Shown: piece by piece, positions 7,912 through 15,878 of the stretch
How the letters are laid out: each line of letters starts with the position of its first letter
Position numbering within the stretch: position 1 is the stretch's first letter
Program-made: the position numbers and the translations under genes
The notes under the pieces: model-generated
Told to the model about the DNA's origin: nothing
The model's input: only the letters and a program-made list of their open reading frames with translations
The model's database searches: none
IMG/VR virus record: IMGVR_UViG_3300042535_000015
Span: 1-32,340 of that record
Origin: a virus
DNA length: 32,340 nucleotides
Direction: 5' to 3' (one strand)

Positions 7912-9530
7912 CAGCTGTCCAGCCAGGGGCCCGGAATCACGAAGAGCACCGACCCCCCATGCATCGCCGCGTAGTCAAACCAGTTGACGGACTCAGCGCC
8001 GATGGCCTGCGCGAGGTTTCCTAGCGCGTCTGCGGTCGTCGGTGGAGTACCGTCCGACACCTGAAACGTCCTGCTTGAGCCATCGTCGTTTCGGATAAAA
8101 ACCGTGCCGCGGGCTCCTTCCGGTGGCTGCTTGACAAGCAGGGCAACGTTGGTGGCAGCTACGTTGGTGCAGTAGAGAAGGCCGTATTGGTCGGTATCGA
8201 GCACCTGTCCTGTCGCTGTGATCGTCACATCCGCGCGGCGTGTCTCGCGCGTTGCCAGCGTCACCCGCGCGCCCTTGCTCGCCGCACGCGCGCTGTAGCT
8301 GTACGCCGTTACTGCGGAGCCAAAAAACATGTTTCCGCTCTCTGTGAAGTCCGAAGTCGACGCGTAAGTTCCGAGCGCGATCGCGGTCACAGCGCCGGAC
8401 GCGTGCATGAACATGCAGCCCTGCACATGGCCGATGACCGACGTAGAGGCCCACTGAAAAACGTTGAACGTTCCGAGCGACGCCTCCGTGTTGAACGAGC
8501 AGTTGTCTGCGAAGATCACAACGGCGCGGATCACCCCGTTGGTGGGGTTGTAGCCGACGCCCGGCACGTGCCCGCAATCCACCATCGACAGCGTTGTCAC
8601 GTCCACCGCGTTGGTGGTAGCAGACGCTGCCTGCTCCATGACCACGCGCTGCATCCGCGCGCCACCCGAGCCATATACGCACTGCCCCGCGTTGTAAGGG
8701 CCGCCGAGGTAGCAGTCTACGAGATCTACGAGCGCACCGCCGCTTAGGACAACGACAGCGCCGGTGTTGGCCTGCGTCGCAGCCACCGTCAGCCCGGCCA
8801 CCACTTGAAACGTCTGCCCGTTGGGCGACGCATCGCCAAAGCGCAGCCCGTCTTCCGCAGCGCTGTCCATGGCCACAGTGGTGCTGGTTGCCCCGCTGCC
8901 CGCGACCGCCACAGTCGCGTACACGTACACCATCGCGGTGATCCTGTAGGTCCCCGCCGGGAAAAACACCGTGCCGCCGCCGGCTGCCTCGGCCGCGTCG
9001 AGCGCGGCTTGAATGGCCACAGTGTCGTCAGCGACTCCGTCGCCAACGGCCCCGTACTCCTTAACATTGAAAACGAGCCCTGTCAGGCGCGCTAGGACGG
9101 TCGACATGTTCGTCGCCGCGCCTCCGAAGAGCACTTGAAAGTTGGTTGCGCCTGCGCTGGCGTACCACCGCCCCAGCACGGTATTGACGTCCACAGGGTA
9201 GCTCGTGCCCGCGCCAGTCGCGCCGCTCACGCGGTTGGTCCCCGTGAACGCCGAGCCGCGGTAGTCCACGAGCGCGGCTTCGCCGCCAAGCGTGAACGAG
9301 CACACCGTTGCGCCGGCCGCGTCGTAACAGACGCAATCAACCAACTGCGCGACGTACGCGACAAGGCGCCCGTTGCCATCAAGCTCTATGTTCGCCGTGG
9401 GCGTCACAGCCGAGCCAGCGTTCGGGTCAGTGTAGTACGTCGCACGCGTGCTCGTTCCGTGAACGAACACCGCCGCGGCGCCGTTTTCTGCGCCCCGCAC
9501 TCCCGCCGCCAGTGGACCAAGCAAGTGCAT
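7911..9530 (-). CDS. Tailspike-like protein with pectate-lyase-type right-handed beta-helix
   Basis: The 539-residue product carries a clear pectate lyase superfamily signature at about residues 153-198: FNVKEYGAVGDGVADDTVAI, then Ala-rich QAALDAAEAAGG and GTVFFPAGTYRIT. This opening is the hallmark of phage tailspikes and depolymerases that bind or cleave cell-surface polysaccharide. The following 230 residues are repetitive beta-helix. Residues 1-100 probably form a head-binding domain (VFVHGTSTRATYYTDPNAG, ANIELDGNGRL), and the C-terminus a trimerisation domain. The active site cannot be told from sequence alone. It overlaps both neighbours by one base (TGATG), so it is made together with the adaptor and gp10-like proteins. 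It is the most likely receptor-recognition protein in the window. Confidence 0.8.
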   Translation of the reverse strand: MHLLGPLAAGVRGAENGAAAVFVHGTSTRATYYTDPNAGSAVTPTANIELDGNGRLVAYVAQLVDCVCYDAAGATVCSFTLGGEAALVDYRGSAFTGTNRVSGATGAGTSYPVDVNTVLGRWYASAGATNFQVLFGGAATNMSTVLARLTGLVFNVKEYGAVGDGVADDTVAIQAALDAAEAAGGGTVFFPAGTYRITAMVYVYATVAVAGSGATSTTVAMDSAAEDGLRFGDASPNGQTFQVVAGLTVAATQANTGAVVVLSGGALVDLVDCYLGGPYNAGQCVYGSGGARMQRVVMEQAASATTNAVDVTTLSMVDCGHVPGVGYNPTNGVIRAVVIFADNCSFNTEASLGTFNVFQWASTSVIGHVQGCMFMHASGAVTAIALGTYASTSDFTESGNMFFGSAVTAYSYSARAASKGARVTLATRETRRADVTITATGQVLDTDQYGLLYCTNVAATNVALLVKQPPEGARGTVFIRNDDGSSRTFQVSDGTPPTTADALGNLAQAIGAESVNWFDYAAMHGGSVLFVIPGPWLDS

Positions 9531-10390
9531 CAGACTGGTATCCCACTGTTGGGCGTGAAGCGGACCTGCGACCCGCCAGTTGAAGTCTGAGGATTGATGA
9601 GCCCTGTGGCGTTCTCATGCAGGCGCACGTCAGCGCCGCGCAGCAGCGACAAGCCAAGAGCATCGACCCGACCGTTGAATGACTCGAGGTCGAGCGCGTA
9701 GCCGGCAAAGCCGAAGGCTCCACCGTCGAACGTGCACCCCGGCAACCGTATCAGGCCGCCAATGTTGGGGCCGTACGCGCTCATGACGCCAGCGCCAGCA
9801 CCTAGCTCACGCGTCGTGTTCACGGCCTCGAACGTGCTGTTTTCGCAGGTCATCGCTACCTCCGCGTTGTTGAAAACGACCCCCGCGAACGGCTCGTCAA
9901 CGCCATCGATGCGCTGTAAACGACTGTGGCACCCGCGCATAATGAAGTCCGCGTCGTTGACCAACACCAGCTGCACAAGGTCAAACGTGAGCCCGGTTGC
10001 CGAAGTGTGTTCCAGAAGCACGCCATCGAGGACTACGGCCGGCGAGTCGATGAGCAGCGCGTGGTCTGCGGCGCCGCTGTTGCGGATCGTAGCCGTTGGC
10101 ACTCCAGCAGAGCTGCCTGCGCCCACGATTGTCACCGCTTTTGTAATCGTCAGCGCAACCGACTGCGAGAAGCCATCAGCGAGCACGATCACGTCACCAG
10201 ACGCGCACGCGGTGTGCGCCTGCTCGAGCGTCTCAAACGCCCTGCTCTCGTGCAGCCCGTCATTGACCGCGTCGTCGCCTGTCGCGCTGTTGACGTACCA
10301 CGTGCGCCCGAGCCCCATCACGTACAGCGGCCTGCACGTTGCCACCTGCCCTCCCAGATCTGCGCCGATGCCGTTTGCTAGCAGCTCCAT
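9530..10390 (-). CDS. Right-handed beta-helix virion protein
   Basis: A 286-residue protein with a beta-helix pattern: RTWYVNSATGDDAVNDGL followed by AFETLEQAHTACASGDVIVLADG, then repeated strand-turn units (AVTIVGAGS, AVVLDGVLLEHTS, DADFIMRGCHS, AEVAMTCENSTFE). The early part (short strand, then S/A...GDVIVLA.G) is the usual cap of single-stranded right-handed beta-helix proteins. Its stop is one base ahead of the tailspike start (TGATG overlap), and its ATG directly follows the upstream stop. A role as a capsid- or tail-attached carbohydrate-binding protein is inferred. No catalytic residues can be named. Confidence 0.7.
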   Translation of the reverse strand: MELLANGIGADLGGQVATCRPLYVMGLGRTWYVNSATGDDAVNDGLHESRAFETLEQAHTACASGDVIVLADGFSQSVALTITKAVTIVGAGSSAGVPTATIRNSGAADHALLIDSPAVVLDGVLLEHTSATGLTFDLVQLVLVNDADFIMRGCHSRLQRIDGVDEPFAGVVFNNAEVAMTCENSTFEAVNTTRELGAGAGVMSAYGPNIGGLIRLPGCTFDGGAFGFAGYALDLESFNGRVDALGLSLLRGADVRLHENATGLINPQTSTGGSQVRFTPNSGIPV

Positions 10391-11098
10391 CTAGGTCATC
10401 CTTCCGATGCGCCCCGCCACGCCGTACACGTGGCCCGCGGGCTTGCTCAGCATCACAGCGCGCGTGAGAAGCTCTGCTGCCTGCGCTCGCAACCCCAGCA
10501 CCGTACCAGCGGGCAGCGAGCTTGCCTGAGCAAGCTGCGCAGCGAGCGCTGTCACCACGTACAGCATCCAATAAGGCTCAAGGTCGAGCGTCACTCCGTC
10601 CGTGTCCGCGTCCGTGAGGCGCCGCTCGCACATCACGCGCAACGTGCCTTCTTCGTCCGGGATCGGATGCAGCCACAGCGCAAGCGGCGGGGCTGTCTCA
10701 GAGTGCGCATACGCGAGCGTCGGCCGCCCGACTTGGTCGCGCGCGCCAAGCTGTTGCCACGCGGTGGCTCCGATCACGCTCACGTGGCTCTCGCCGCTGG
10801 GCTGCGAAACGTCCTCACCCGCGGCGATGTACTTGATCGGACCGACAGACCTCACCCTGTCTGATAGGTCGTACTGCCACGTCCCCACCGTCAGGGGCAC
10901 AAGCTCGAACACCCACGCTCGCGCCTGAGCGCCGTGGACCTCGAGCCCGTCGATCAGCATCTCTAGTGCTGTCCGCGCAAAGCTCGCCTGAGCCGTGCTC
11001 GGAGTCTGATCGATCTCGATCAGCCCGGCCAAGCGGTAAGCGTGCGCCCCAAGCTGCCCGACCGTGAAGGTCCGACCGATGCTGCTTGAAACCGCCAC
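10391..11098 (-). CDS. Head-tail adaptor, P22 gp4-like
   Basis: This 235-residue, mostly helical protein fits phage head-completion/adaptor proteins that bind below the portal: an N-terminal helix pair (LGAHAYRLAGLIEIDQTPST, then ALEMLIDGLEVHG), a beta segment (VFELVPLTVGTWQYDLSDRV), a central WLHPIPDEEGTLRV strand and a C-terminal helical YWMLYVVTALAAQLAQA region. These are the landmarks seen in gp4-type adaptors. It starts at GTG with GAGGTG four bases upstream, and that ribosome site overlaps the previous stop codon. Order also agrees: capsid genes upstream, gp10-like gene downstream. Confidence 0.7.
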   Translation of the reverse strand: MAVSSSIGRTFTVGQLGAHAYRLAGLIEIDQTPSTAQASFARTALEMLIDGLEVHGAQARAWVFELVPLTVGTWQYDLSDRVRSVGPIKYIAAGEDVSQPSGESHVSVIGATAWQQLGARDQVGRPTLAYAHSETAPPLALWLHPIPDEEGTLRVMCERRLTDADTDGVTLDLEPYWMLYVVTALAAQLAQASSLPAGTVLGLRAQAAELLTRAVMLSKPAGHVYGVAGRIGRMT

Positions 11099-11106
11099 GC
11101 TTCACC

Positions 11107-12069
11107 TCACGCGCTGACCACGGTTACCTCGCCCATACGCTCGCCCGCCAGGTTTGCGACGTACACGTTGCGTCCGAAAGTGAAAGAGCCAACAGACGCG
11201 CCCCATGCCCCGACGGCATCGCCGAGCACCATGTTTCCGGCTGCATCGTCGAGCACCGTCATGCCCACGTTGTTGACGTGGCCCGAGCAGCCGGCCAAGC
11301 AGGTAATCGCGTGCGAGGAGGCGGCCAGGTTGTTGCGCACGTGCAGACCGTCGATCTTCACGTTCGTGCTCGCGGTCGTGATGAACTGGATCGGCCCCAC
11401 GGTCGCCGAGCTGGTTGCCCCTTCGATGTGGGTCCCGCCGCCGATGATGGCATGGTCGGCGCCCACCAAACGCAGGAACGTGGTGGCAGTCGCCGCCGTC
11501 GCCCCGATGCACCGGTTGTTCCAGAACACGAAGTCATCCGCCGCAGCGGTCGTGGTGATGCCGATCGTCACCAGCTGGTCAGCGTCGACGCCCCAGTTGA
11601 TGTAGCAGTTGTCGATCACGGCGCCCGGGGCGCTAATCGTGATGGGAGCAGCCACGGTCAACGCCGTCGTTGATGCAGTCGGGCCGGCCAAAAACAGCCG
11701 CGAGTTGCTCAGCCGCACGTTGGCAACATCGAACAGGAACGACGCTGCCGCAGCCGTCCAGGTGAACGACGGCCGGCGCGCGCCAATGCCCTGCCCGATG
11801 ATCTGCGTGCCTTCGCGCAAGTTGCTCACGCTGTCAGCCGAAGCGAAGCTCTCCGCGTGGTCTGGCAGCACGATGATCGTGTCGCCGAGCCCCGCGTTGA
11901 CCATCGAGCACGCGGCGTTGAGATTGGTCACGATCTTCTCGACCGGCAGCACCTCGGCCGTGCGCGGACCGCCGGAGCGCAGGTAGGCCGCAACGCGCGA
12001 GCCCGCTGCCAAAATGGTGGAGTGTGGCAGTCCCACTCCCGCCAACGCGTCGTATTGCGGCATGGTCAT
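11107..12069 (-). CDS. Beta-helix head/virion protein next to major capsid gene
   Basis: A 320-residue protein. After a 60-residue N-terminal region, GDTIIVLPDHAESFASADSV leads into LREGTQIIGQGIGARRPSFTW, a motif found in phage virion proteins built on a pectate-lyase-like beta-helix. The rest is a series of short strands with Ala/Thr/Gly turns (NVRLSNSRLFLAGP, GAVIDNCYINWG, NVKIDGLHVRNN, GHVNNVGMTVLDD). GAGGTG five bases before ATG is a strong ribosome site. It follows the major capsid gene directly, so a capsid-bound decoration or fibre role is likely. That is an inference, as enzymatic residues are not identifiable. Confidence 0.7.
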   Translation of the reverse strand: MTMPQYDALAGVGLPHSTILAAGSRVAAYLRSGGPRTAEVLPVEKIVTNLNAACSMVNAGLGDTIIVLPDHAESFASADSVSNLREGTQIIGQGIGARRPSFTWTAAAASFLFDVANVRLSNSRLFLAGPTASTTALTVAAPITISAPGAVIDNCYINWGVDADQLVTIGITTTAAADDFVFWNNRCIGATAATATTFLRLVGADHAIIGGGTHIEGATSSATVGPIQFITTASTNVKIDGLHVRNNLAASSHAITCLAGCSGHVNNVGMTVLDDAAGNMVLGDAVGAWGASVGSFTFGRNVYVANLAGERMGEVTVVSA

Positions 12070-12082
12070 CGTGTCACCTCGC

Positions 12083-12991
12083 TCAGAAGTTCACGCCAAT
12101 GGTCGAGCGCGCGTTGTTTGGGATGCCAGCGGCAAAGCACATGTACACCGCGTAGCACAGCGTCATGCTGCCGTTTTCGAGCCAGTCGAACGAGTACAGC
12201 TTCTCTCGCTCGCGGTAGGCCCATCCTCCGTCTGCGTCGGTGTTGAAGCAGTAGTCCGTGGTCGTGCCCTGCCAGAACCGGTTGGGCACGAGCTCGAGCT
12301 TCATGTCGGCCACGACGTTGATGGCGTTGAATTCGCCTGCGCCCGGCTTTTTCTTGCTCATCGTCGCGACCTCCCACGACTCGAGCTGATCAACAGGAAA
12401 CACGACTGACGTGAGAGAGTGGTTGCCGACTAGGCCGTCTCGGCCAGGCATCTTGGTGGCCATCGTGCGCGCGGCCAAGATTGCGCCGGTAGACGCTCCC
12501 ATTGCGGTTGCGAACTGATTGCTGAAGGTCGACGCCGAGTTGCGGTTGAGCACATGCGCGGTGCTCCACACCGGCTGACCGTCGGCCATCGGCTGAAGCG
12601 CGCTGTTGCCAAACTCGAGCATCGAGGTCATCTGATACTCACGCGTCAGCTTGGCCGAGCGATGCAGGTGATAGCCCGCGTCGAGCGCGCGCTTTTGCTT
12701 ATTGTCGCGCACCACTTCGTGACTGAACATCAGCTTGAGCGCGAGCCCGCGAGGGATGTAGCGCTCGGTGAAATCGAGAGCCACGGTCCCCGGCGCGATG
12801 TCGCCCGTCTCGTTCTTCTCCGCGAGCAGCCCCGGCCCAACGACCCCGGTCACGTCCTCGTAGGCGTGCTCCATGTCTTTGGACTCGCACCAGTGCGTGT
12901 AGACTGGAGGCACATTTGCGTCGTCGTACTGCACCTCCTCCAAGTTGTCGCGCAGCGCTTCCCAGATATCGGATGTCGTTACTGTCGCCAT
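12083..12991 (-). CDS. Major capsid protein
   Basis: The 302-residue product has the features of HK97-fold major capsid proteins that resemble the Mu gpT group: a helical N-terminus (IWEALRDNLEEVQYDD), an extended region (PGTVALDFTERYIPRGLAL), a long central helix (KQKRALDAGYHLHRSAKLTR) followed by QMTSMLEFGNSAL, a segment that resembles VW.TAH with N-rich turn, and a C-terminal beta region with DGGWAYREREKLYSFDW. The strong ribosome site GGGGAG lies seven bases ahead of ATG, as expected for the most abundant virion protein. It follows the scaffold and decoration genes, and a promoter is present upstream at 14218-14246. Confidence 0.8.
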   Translation of the reverse strand: MATVTTSDIWEALRDNLEEVQYDDANVPPVYTHWCESKDMEHAYEDVTGVVGPGLLAEKNETGDIAPGTVALDFTERYIPRGLALKLMFSHEVVRDNKQKRALDAGYHLHRSAKLTREYQMTSMLEFGNSALQPMADGQPVWSTAHVLNRNSASTFSNQFATAMGASTGAILAARTMATKMPGRDGLVGNHSLTSVVFPVDQLESWEVATMSKKKPGAGEFNAINVVADMKLELVPNRFWQGTTTDYCFNTDADGGWAYREREKLYSFDWLENGSMTLCYAVYMCFAAGIPNNARSTIGVNF

Positions 12992-13003
12992 CGTTGACTC
13001 CCC

Positions 13004-13657
13004 TCAGACGCCCGTGGTGCTCTGCATTGCGTGCAGGTTGAAGCTCACTTGCAGCTTGACGTTGGCCCCGCTGAAGTCTCGGTTGCATGGAGGCGGCGGA
13101 ACGTTTTCGATCCGGCACACGAGCGTGTTAGTGACCGCCTGATTCGCGATGTCGAGCTTCGGTTTTGCGCGCTTCTCGCCGCTGGCGCCGGTCAGAATGT
13201 AGTTGACGTTTTCCCCGACCATGTCCTGATACAGCGCCTGGGTCGTCGCGGTCGTATTGTCGTCGACGTCGATCTCCCACAGTCCCGCCGTAACTGGGAT
13301 GACGTACACGTACGACTGTCGCGAGAGTGCGGTTCCCCAGGCGACATCGGAGGGGATGACATCCGAAAACACCAGGCGGCTTTCGCTCACGCTCCAGTGC
13401 GGTGCCACGCCTAGGACGATGCCCCACGGCAGAAGCGCGCCGCCTGCGCCCTCCACTCCGTCACAAAGCGTGACGGTTCCTGTCGAGGTTTTGATAACGG
13501 GATCGCCCCGGCCCAGTCCGACGTTTGCTGCTCCGCCGTTGACATCGAACGACTGCGAGGTAGCAACCGGGCAGCGGATCGTACGCGGGTAGTCTCGCCC
13601 CCCGTCAATGCTTCCGCCGACGAACCGAAACCCGTACATCGCGATATTGTCAGCCAT
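13004..13657 (-). CDS. Putative capsid decoration/stabilising protein
   Basis: This 217-residue protein lies between scaffold and major capsid genes. It has a compact beta-rich core: SFDVNGGAANVGLGRGDPV followed by VTLCDGVEGAGG and PWGIVLGVAPHW, then a C-terminal region of strands (YVYVIPVTAGLWEIDVDD). The combination of GDPV, a G-rich turn and GIVLGV, ahead of the capsid gene, is common in proteins annotated as head decoration proteins. GAGGGG seven bases before the ATG is a strong ribosome site, again consistent with an abundant virion protein. There is no scaffold- or protease-like motif. The assignment is by pattern and place. Confidence 0.6.
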   Translation of the reverse strand: MADNIAMYGFRFVGGSIDGGRDYPRTIRCPVATSQSFDVNGGAANVGLGRGDPVIKTSTGTVTLCDGVEGAGGALLPWGIVLGVAPHWSVSESRLVFSDVIPSDVAWGTALSRQSYVYVIPVTAGLWEIDVDDNTTATTQALYQDMVGENVNYILTGASGEKRAKPKLDIANQAVTNTLVCRIENVPPPPCNRDFSGANVKLQVSFNLHAMQSTTGV

Positions 13658-13668
13658 CGTTCATCCCC

Positions 13669-14097
13669 TCACGGTCGATGAGCAAGGTCCGCCTCGCTCG
13701 CCACTGAAATACCGATACCCTCGCCGACCGGCACATCTGCTGCAAAGCCCAGATTTCCGCGCCTGGGCCAGCGCTTCAGGCGCGCGAGCGCATCGGCGCG
13801 CATCTCTTGCCTATATGCGTCATGCGCGGCCCTTGATGCCGACATGACGAAGCAGTCGGAGACCTCGATCATGTCGCCATCGCGCGCTTCGACTACGCCC
13901 CGAGGGCGGACGCCGCCCTCCCTGTAGCGCTCGTAGACCCACCCCTCGGCGACGAGCCTCGCGCGGCCGGTCTCGTCGATCTTTCCCATTAGCGCGTAGA
14001 CGCGCGCGGGGTCTTCGTTTACCAGCGTCATCCAGGCGAGCGCCCGGTCAACCGGTCTGTGCGTGGGATCTACTCGTCGGCCTGATGGTCGTGTCAT
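13669..14097 (-). CDS. Hypothetical phage protein between scaffold and capsid genes
   Basis: A 142-residue protein of unknown function. The N-terminus is basic (MTRPSGRRVDPTHRPVDRA). The centre (WMTLVNEDPARVYALMGKID, VAEGWVYERYREGG, DGDMIEVSDCFVMSASR) follows a recurrent pattern in small phage head-region proteins: a short helix, a strand with a GW/GY step, then a strand with D.v.M. and a helix (HDAYRQEMRADALARLKR). It is the first gene after the promoter at 14218-14246. The reading frame stays open upstream of the ATG and reads plausibly (SLKGAVASWLEANKLQ), but no ATG, GTG or TTG is present there, so I keep the ATG. Confidence 0.6.
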   Translation of the reverse strand: MTRPSGRRVDPTHRPVDRALAWMTLVNEDPARVYALMGKIDETGRARLVAEGWVYERYREGGVRPRGVVEARDGDMIEVSDCFVMSASRAAHDAYRQEMRADALARLKRWPRRGNLGFAADVPVGEGIGISVASEADLAHRP

Positions 14098-14265
14098 CTG
14101 GAGCTTGTTCGCCTCGAGCCAGCTGGCGACAGCCCCCTTGAGTGACAGACGCGCGGTCAGGGCACCGCATCGCCGATCTGACGTCCCCGGAGGCTACCGA
14201 AAACGCCGAATGCGCCCGTGATACCATCGGGCGATGGCGATGTCAACCCTGCTCGTGCAAGTGCA
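14098..14265 (-). promoter_or_regulatory. Intergenic control region ahead of the capsid genes
   Basis: This is the only gap over 100 bases within the leftward structural operon apart from the one holding the 58-residue gene. It contains the promoter at 14218-14246. It also holds a short hairpin, CGCCCG/CGGGCG with a nine-base loop at about 14212-14232, which overlaps the promoter spacer and the -10 element. That hairpin has no T run after it on the minus strand, so I do not call it a terminator. Confidence 0.5.
14218..14246 (-). promoter_or_regulatory. Sigma70-type promoter driving capsid genes
   Basis: On the minus strand a perfect -35 TTGACA (14246-14241) is followed after exactly 17 bases by TATCAC (14223-14218), four of six matches to the -10 consensus. 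It lies in a gap and points to the 142-residue, decoration and capsid genes, where extra transcription would be useful. Transcription would start near 14211, giving a leader of about 114 bases. Confidence 0.6.
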
Positions 14266-15231
14266 CTAGCCGGCCTTGGCCCTGGCCAATTTTTTCTCTA
14301 GTCGCCGCTTGATGTTGACTTGCACAAACTTGGCGTAGCGCGCCTCGGGATTGCGGATTGCTTTGTAAAGCAAGTCAGCTGCTGCCATGTCTGTCTCGGA
14401 CATCTTGTACTTCTTCTGGATTGTTGGCGCGTGGTCGTCGCCACTTGATGCACCGCGGCCTGGCGCGGCGAGGCGGTCTCTAGCGGCCTGCGTCGGGGCC
14501 TTGCGCGTCATATTGAGGTGCGAGCGCACCGCTTCCATGGTGTCGGCGAGCGTGGCCCAGCCCGCGTCTGCGCCCTGCTGCACCTTTGCTTGATACATGG
14601 CGCGCGCGAGTATTTCGCCGCTGGGGTGCGCCATTACGTCGGCGTGCTCGCGCATCAGTATCACCCGCGCGGCGGCGGCCTGCGGGTCTTCATTCTGGCG
14701 CTGCGGCGGGTCGGTGCGCTTTCTCTCGAGGGCGTTCTCCAGCGCCCTGCGGCGCTTCTCGAGCGCCCTGGCCCGCTCTCGGTAGCTGTCGAGCCTTTCA
14801 GGGCTCTTGGCGCCGGCTACTTCAGCGTTGTAGAGCGCGACGAGGCCGTCGCTGGCCGTCTCGAGGTCTTCGAGTTGTTCCTCGAGCGGGTCGCGCTGCT
14901 TAGGCGACTCAGGAGCGGCGCGTCGCTGCTCTTGAGCGCTCAGCGCCCCTTCCATGCGCGCGATTCGCTCGCGGAGCTCGCGCGCCTCCGTCTCGCGCTC
15001 CTTGAGCGCCGTCATTAGCGAGCCCTTGCGCGCTGCGCGTCGATCGCGACGAGGCGAGCGCTCGGCAGGCGCGGCTACCTCAACTCCGTCCGCTGAGTCT
15101 GCGTCGTCGCCTGGCTCCCCTGGCTGCTCCTCTTCGCTATCGTCGTCGCCGTCCCGCTCTGGCGCCTCCGGCTCAACCTCGTATTCCTTTTCTCCGCTTT
15201 CGCTACCGCTCTTTTTGCTCTTTGGGTCCAT
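14266..15231 (-). CDS. Capsid scaffolding protein
   Basis: The 321-residue product is acidic at the N-terminus (EVEPEAPERDGDDDSEEEQP), then strongly coiled-coil (residues 70-110 LMTALKERETEARELRERIA and 125-190 EQLEDLETASDGLVALYNAE), and ends in a basic helical tail (VNIKRRLEKKLARAKAG). An acidic start, coiled-coil middle and basic C-terminus that docks on capsid protein is the standard scaffolding design. The position between portal and capsid genes agrees. The reading frame extends 65 codons further upstream, but that part is out of character (Arg-rich). The ATG at 15231 overlaps the previous stop as TGATG, so I use it. Confidence 0.75.
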   Translation of the reverse strand: MDPKSKKSGSESGEKEYEVEPEAPERDGDDDSEEEQPGEPGDDADSADGVEVAAPAERSPRRDRRAARKGSLMTALKERETEARELRERIARMEGALSAQEQRRAAPESPKQRDPLEEQLEDLETASDGLVALYNAEVAGAKSPERLDSYRERARALEKRRRALENALERKRTDPPQRQNEDPQAAAARVILMREHADVMAHPSGEILARAMYQAKVQQGADAGWATLADTMEAVRSHLNMTRKAPTQAARDRLAAPGRGASSGDDHAPTIQKKYKMSETDMAAADLLYKAIRNPEARYAKFVQVNIKRRLEKKLARAKAG

Positions 15232-15878
15232 CACAGCGCCACCTTTTGGTAAGGCTCGATCGGCTCGAGCTTCTGTCCGTTTCGTTCGTAGTAGTGCCGT
15301 CCGTCGTCGCCTAGCCTCAACACCACCTCGCCTTTCGCGATGCGCTCGCTGAGGTCCTCGCTTCCGCGAATATCGCCCACGAGGCAAATCTCGCCCCACT
15401 GGTCCTGCCCGAGAATGACACCGCAACGCACCCGCGTCATGACCGGCGACGCCATCTCGACCACGTCACCGAGCTGCATGCCGTGATGGTAGAGCACGTC
15501 GAGGGCGGCAAGCCCGCCCGCGACGATGACGCCCGAGGGCGCCGTGTTGCGCTCGAAGGCGCGGTCGGCTTCTGTCTGCAAAATAGACGTGCCCTTGTAG
15601 GCCTCGCCGCCGTCGCGGTCTATCCGGAAGAGCTTCACTGTGTCGTAGGTCGGCTGAAACCGAAAGTAGCTGTCGATGATGCGATACTTGATGCGCGCCG
15701 CATCGAGGTGCGATGGCAGTCCGAGCGCGCCCGGAGGCGACACCTGCGCATCGCGCGCGGCGCGCTTATCTGCCAGGAACTGGGCTTTGGCGCGCACTTT
15801 CGCGTCGACATTCGCGAGCACCTCCTCGCTGGCCGCTTCGTTACCGCCCCCCAAGCTCACAGTACTGCGCTGCTTCAT
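15231..15878 (-). CDS. Hypothetical head-region protein, weakly GroES-like core
   Basis: A 215-residue protein with a helical N-terminus (EEVLANVDAKVRAKAQFLAD) and a beta-rich remainder. Residues of about 75-170 run as YDTVKLFRIDRDGG, then SGVIVAGGLAALDVLYHHGM, then QLGDVVEMASPVMTRV and EICLVGDIRGSEDL. This spacing of a glycine-rich turn (G.IVA.G), a GD.V strand and a late D.RGSEDL recalls co-chaperonin GroES-type folds (G.VvavG ... vGd.V ... y.vv...dil), but the match is loose. It starts in an ATGA overlap and ends in a TGATG overlap with the scaffold gene, so it is made along with head-assembly proteins. A head-assembly role is inferred, and the chaperonin-like idea is tentative. Confidence 0.55.
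   Translation of the reverse strand: MKQRSTVSLGGGNEAASEEVLANVDAKVRAKAQFLADKRAARDAQVSPPGALGLPSHLDAARIKYRIIDSYFRFQPTYDTVKLFRIDRDGGEAYKGTSILQTEADRAFERNTAPSGVIVAGGLAALDVLYHHGMQLGDVVEMASPVMTRVRCGVILGQDQWGEICLVGDIRGSEDLSERIAKGEVVLRLGDDGRHYYERNGQKLEPIEPYQKVAL

Noticed and set aside
11086-11673. 195-codon plus-strand open frame
   Set aside because: Shadow of the beta-helix gene; composition dominated by Arg, Gly and His with no motif.
15232-15426. 65-codon upstream extension of the scaffold frame
   Set aside because: Arg/Gly-rich and inside the previous gene; the acidic scaffold start at 15231 with TGATG is typical.
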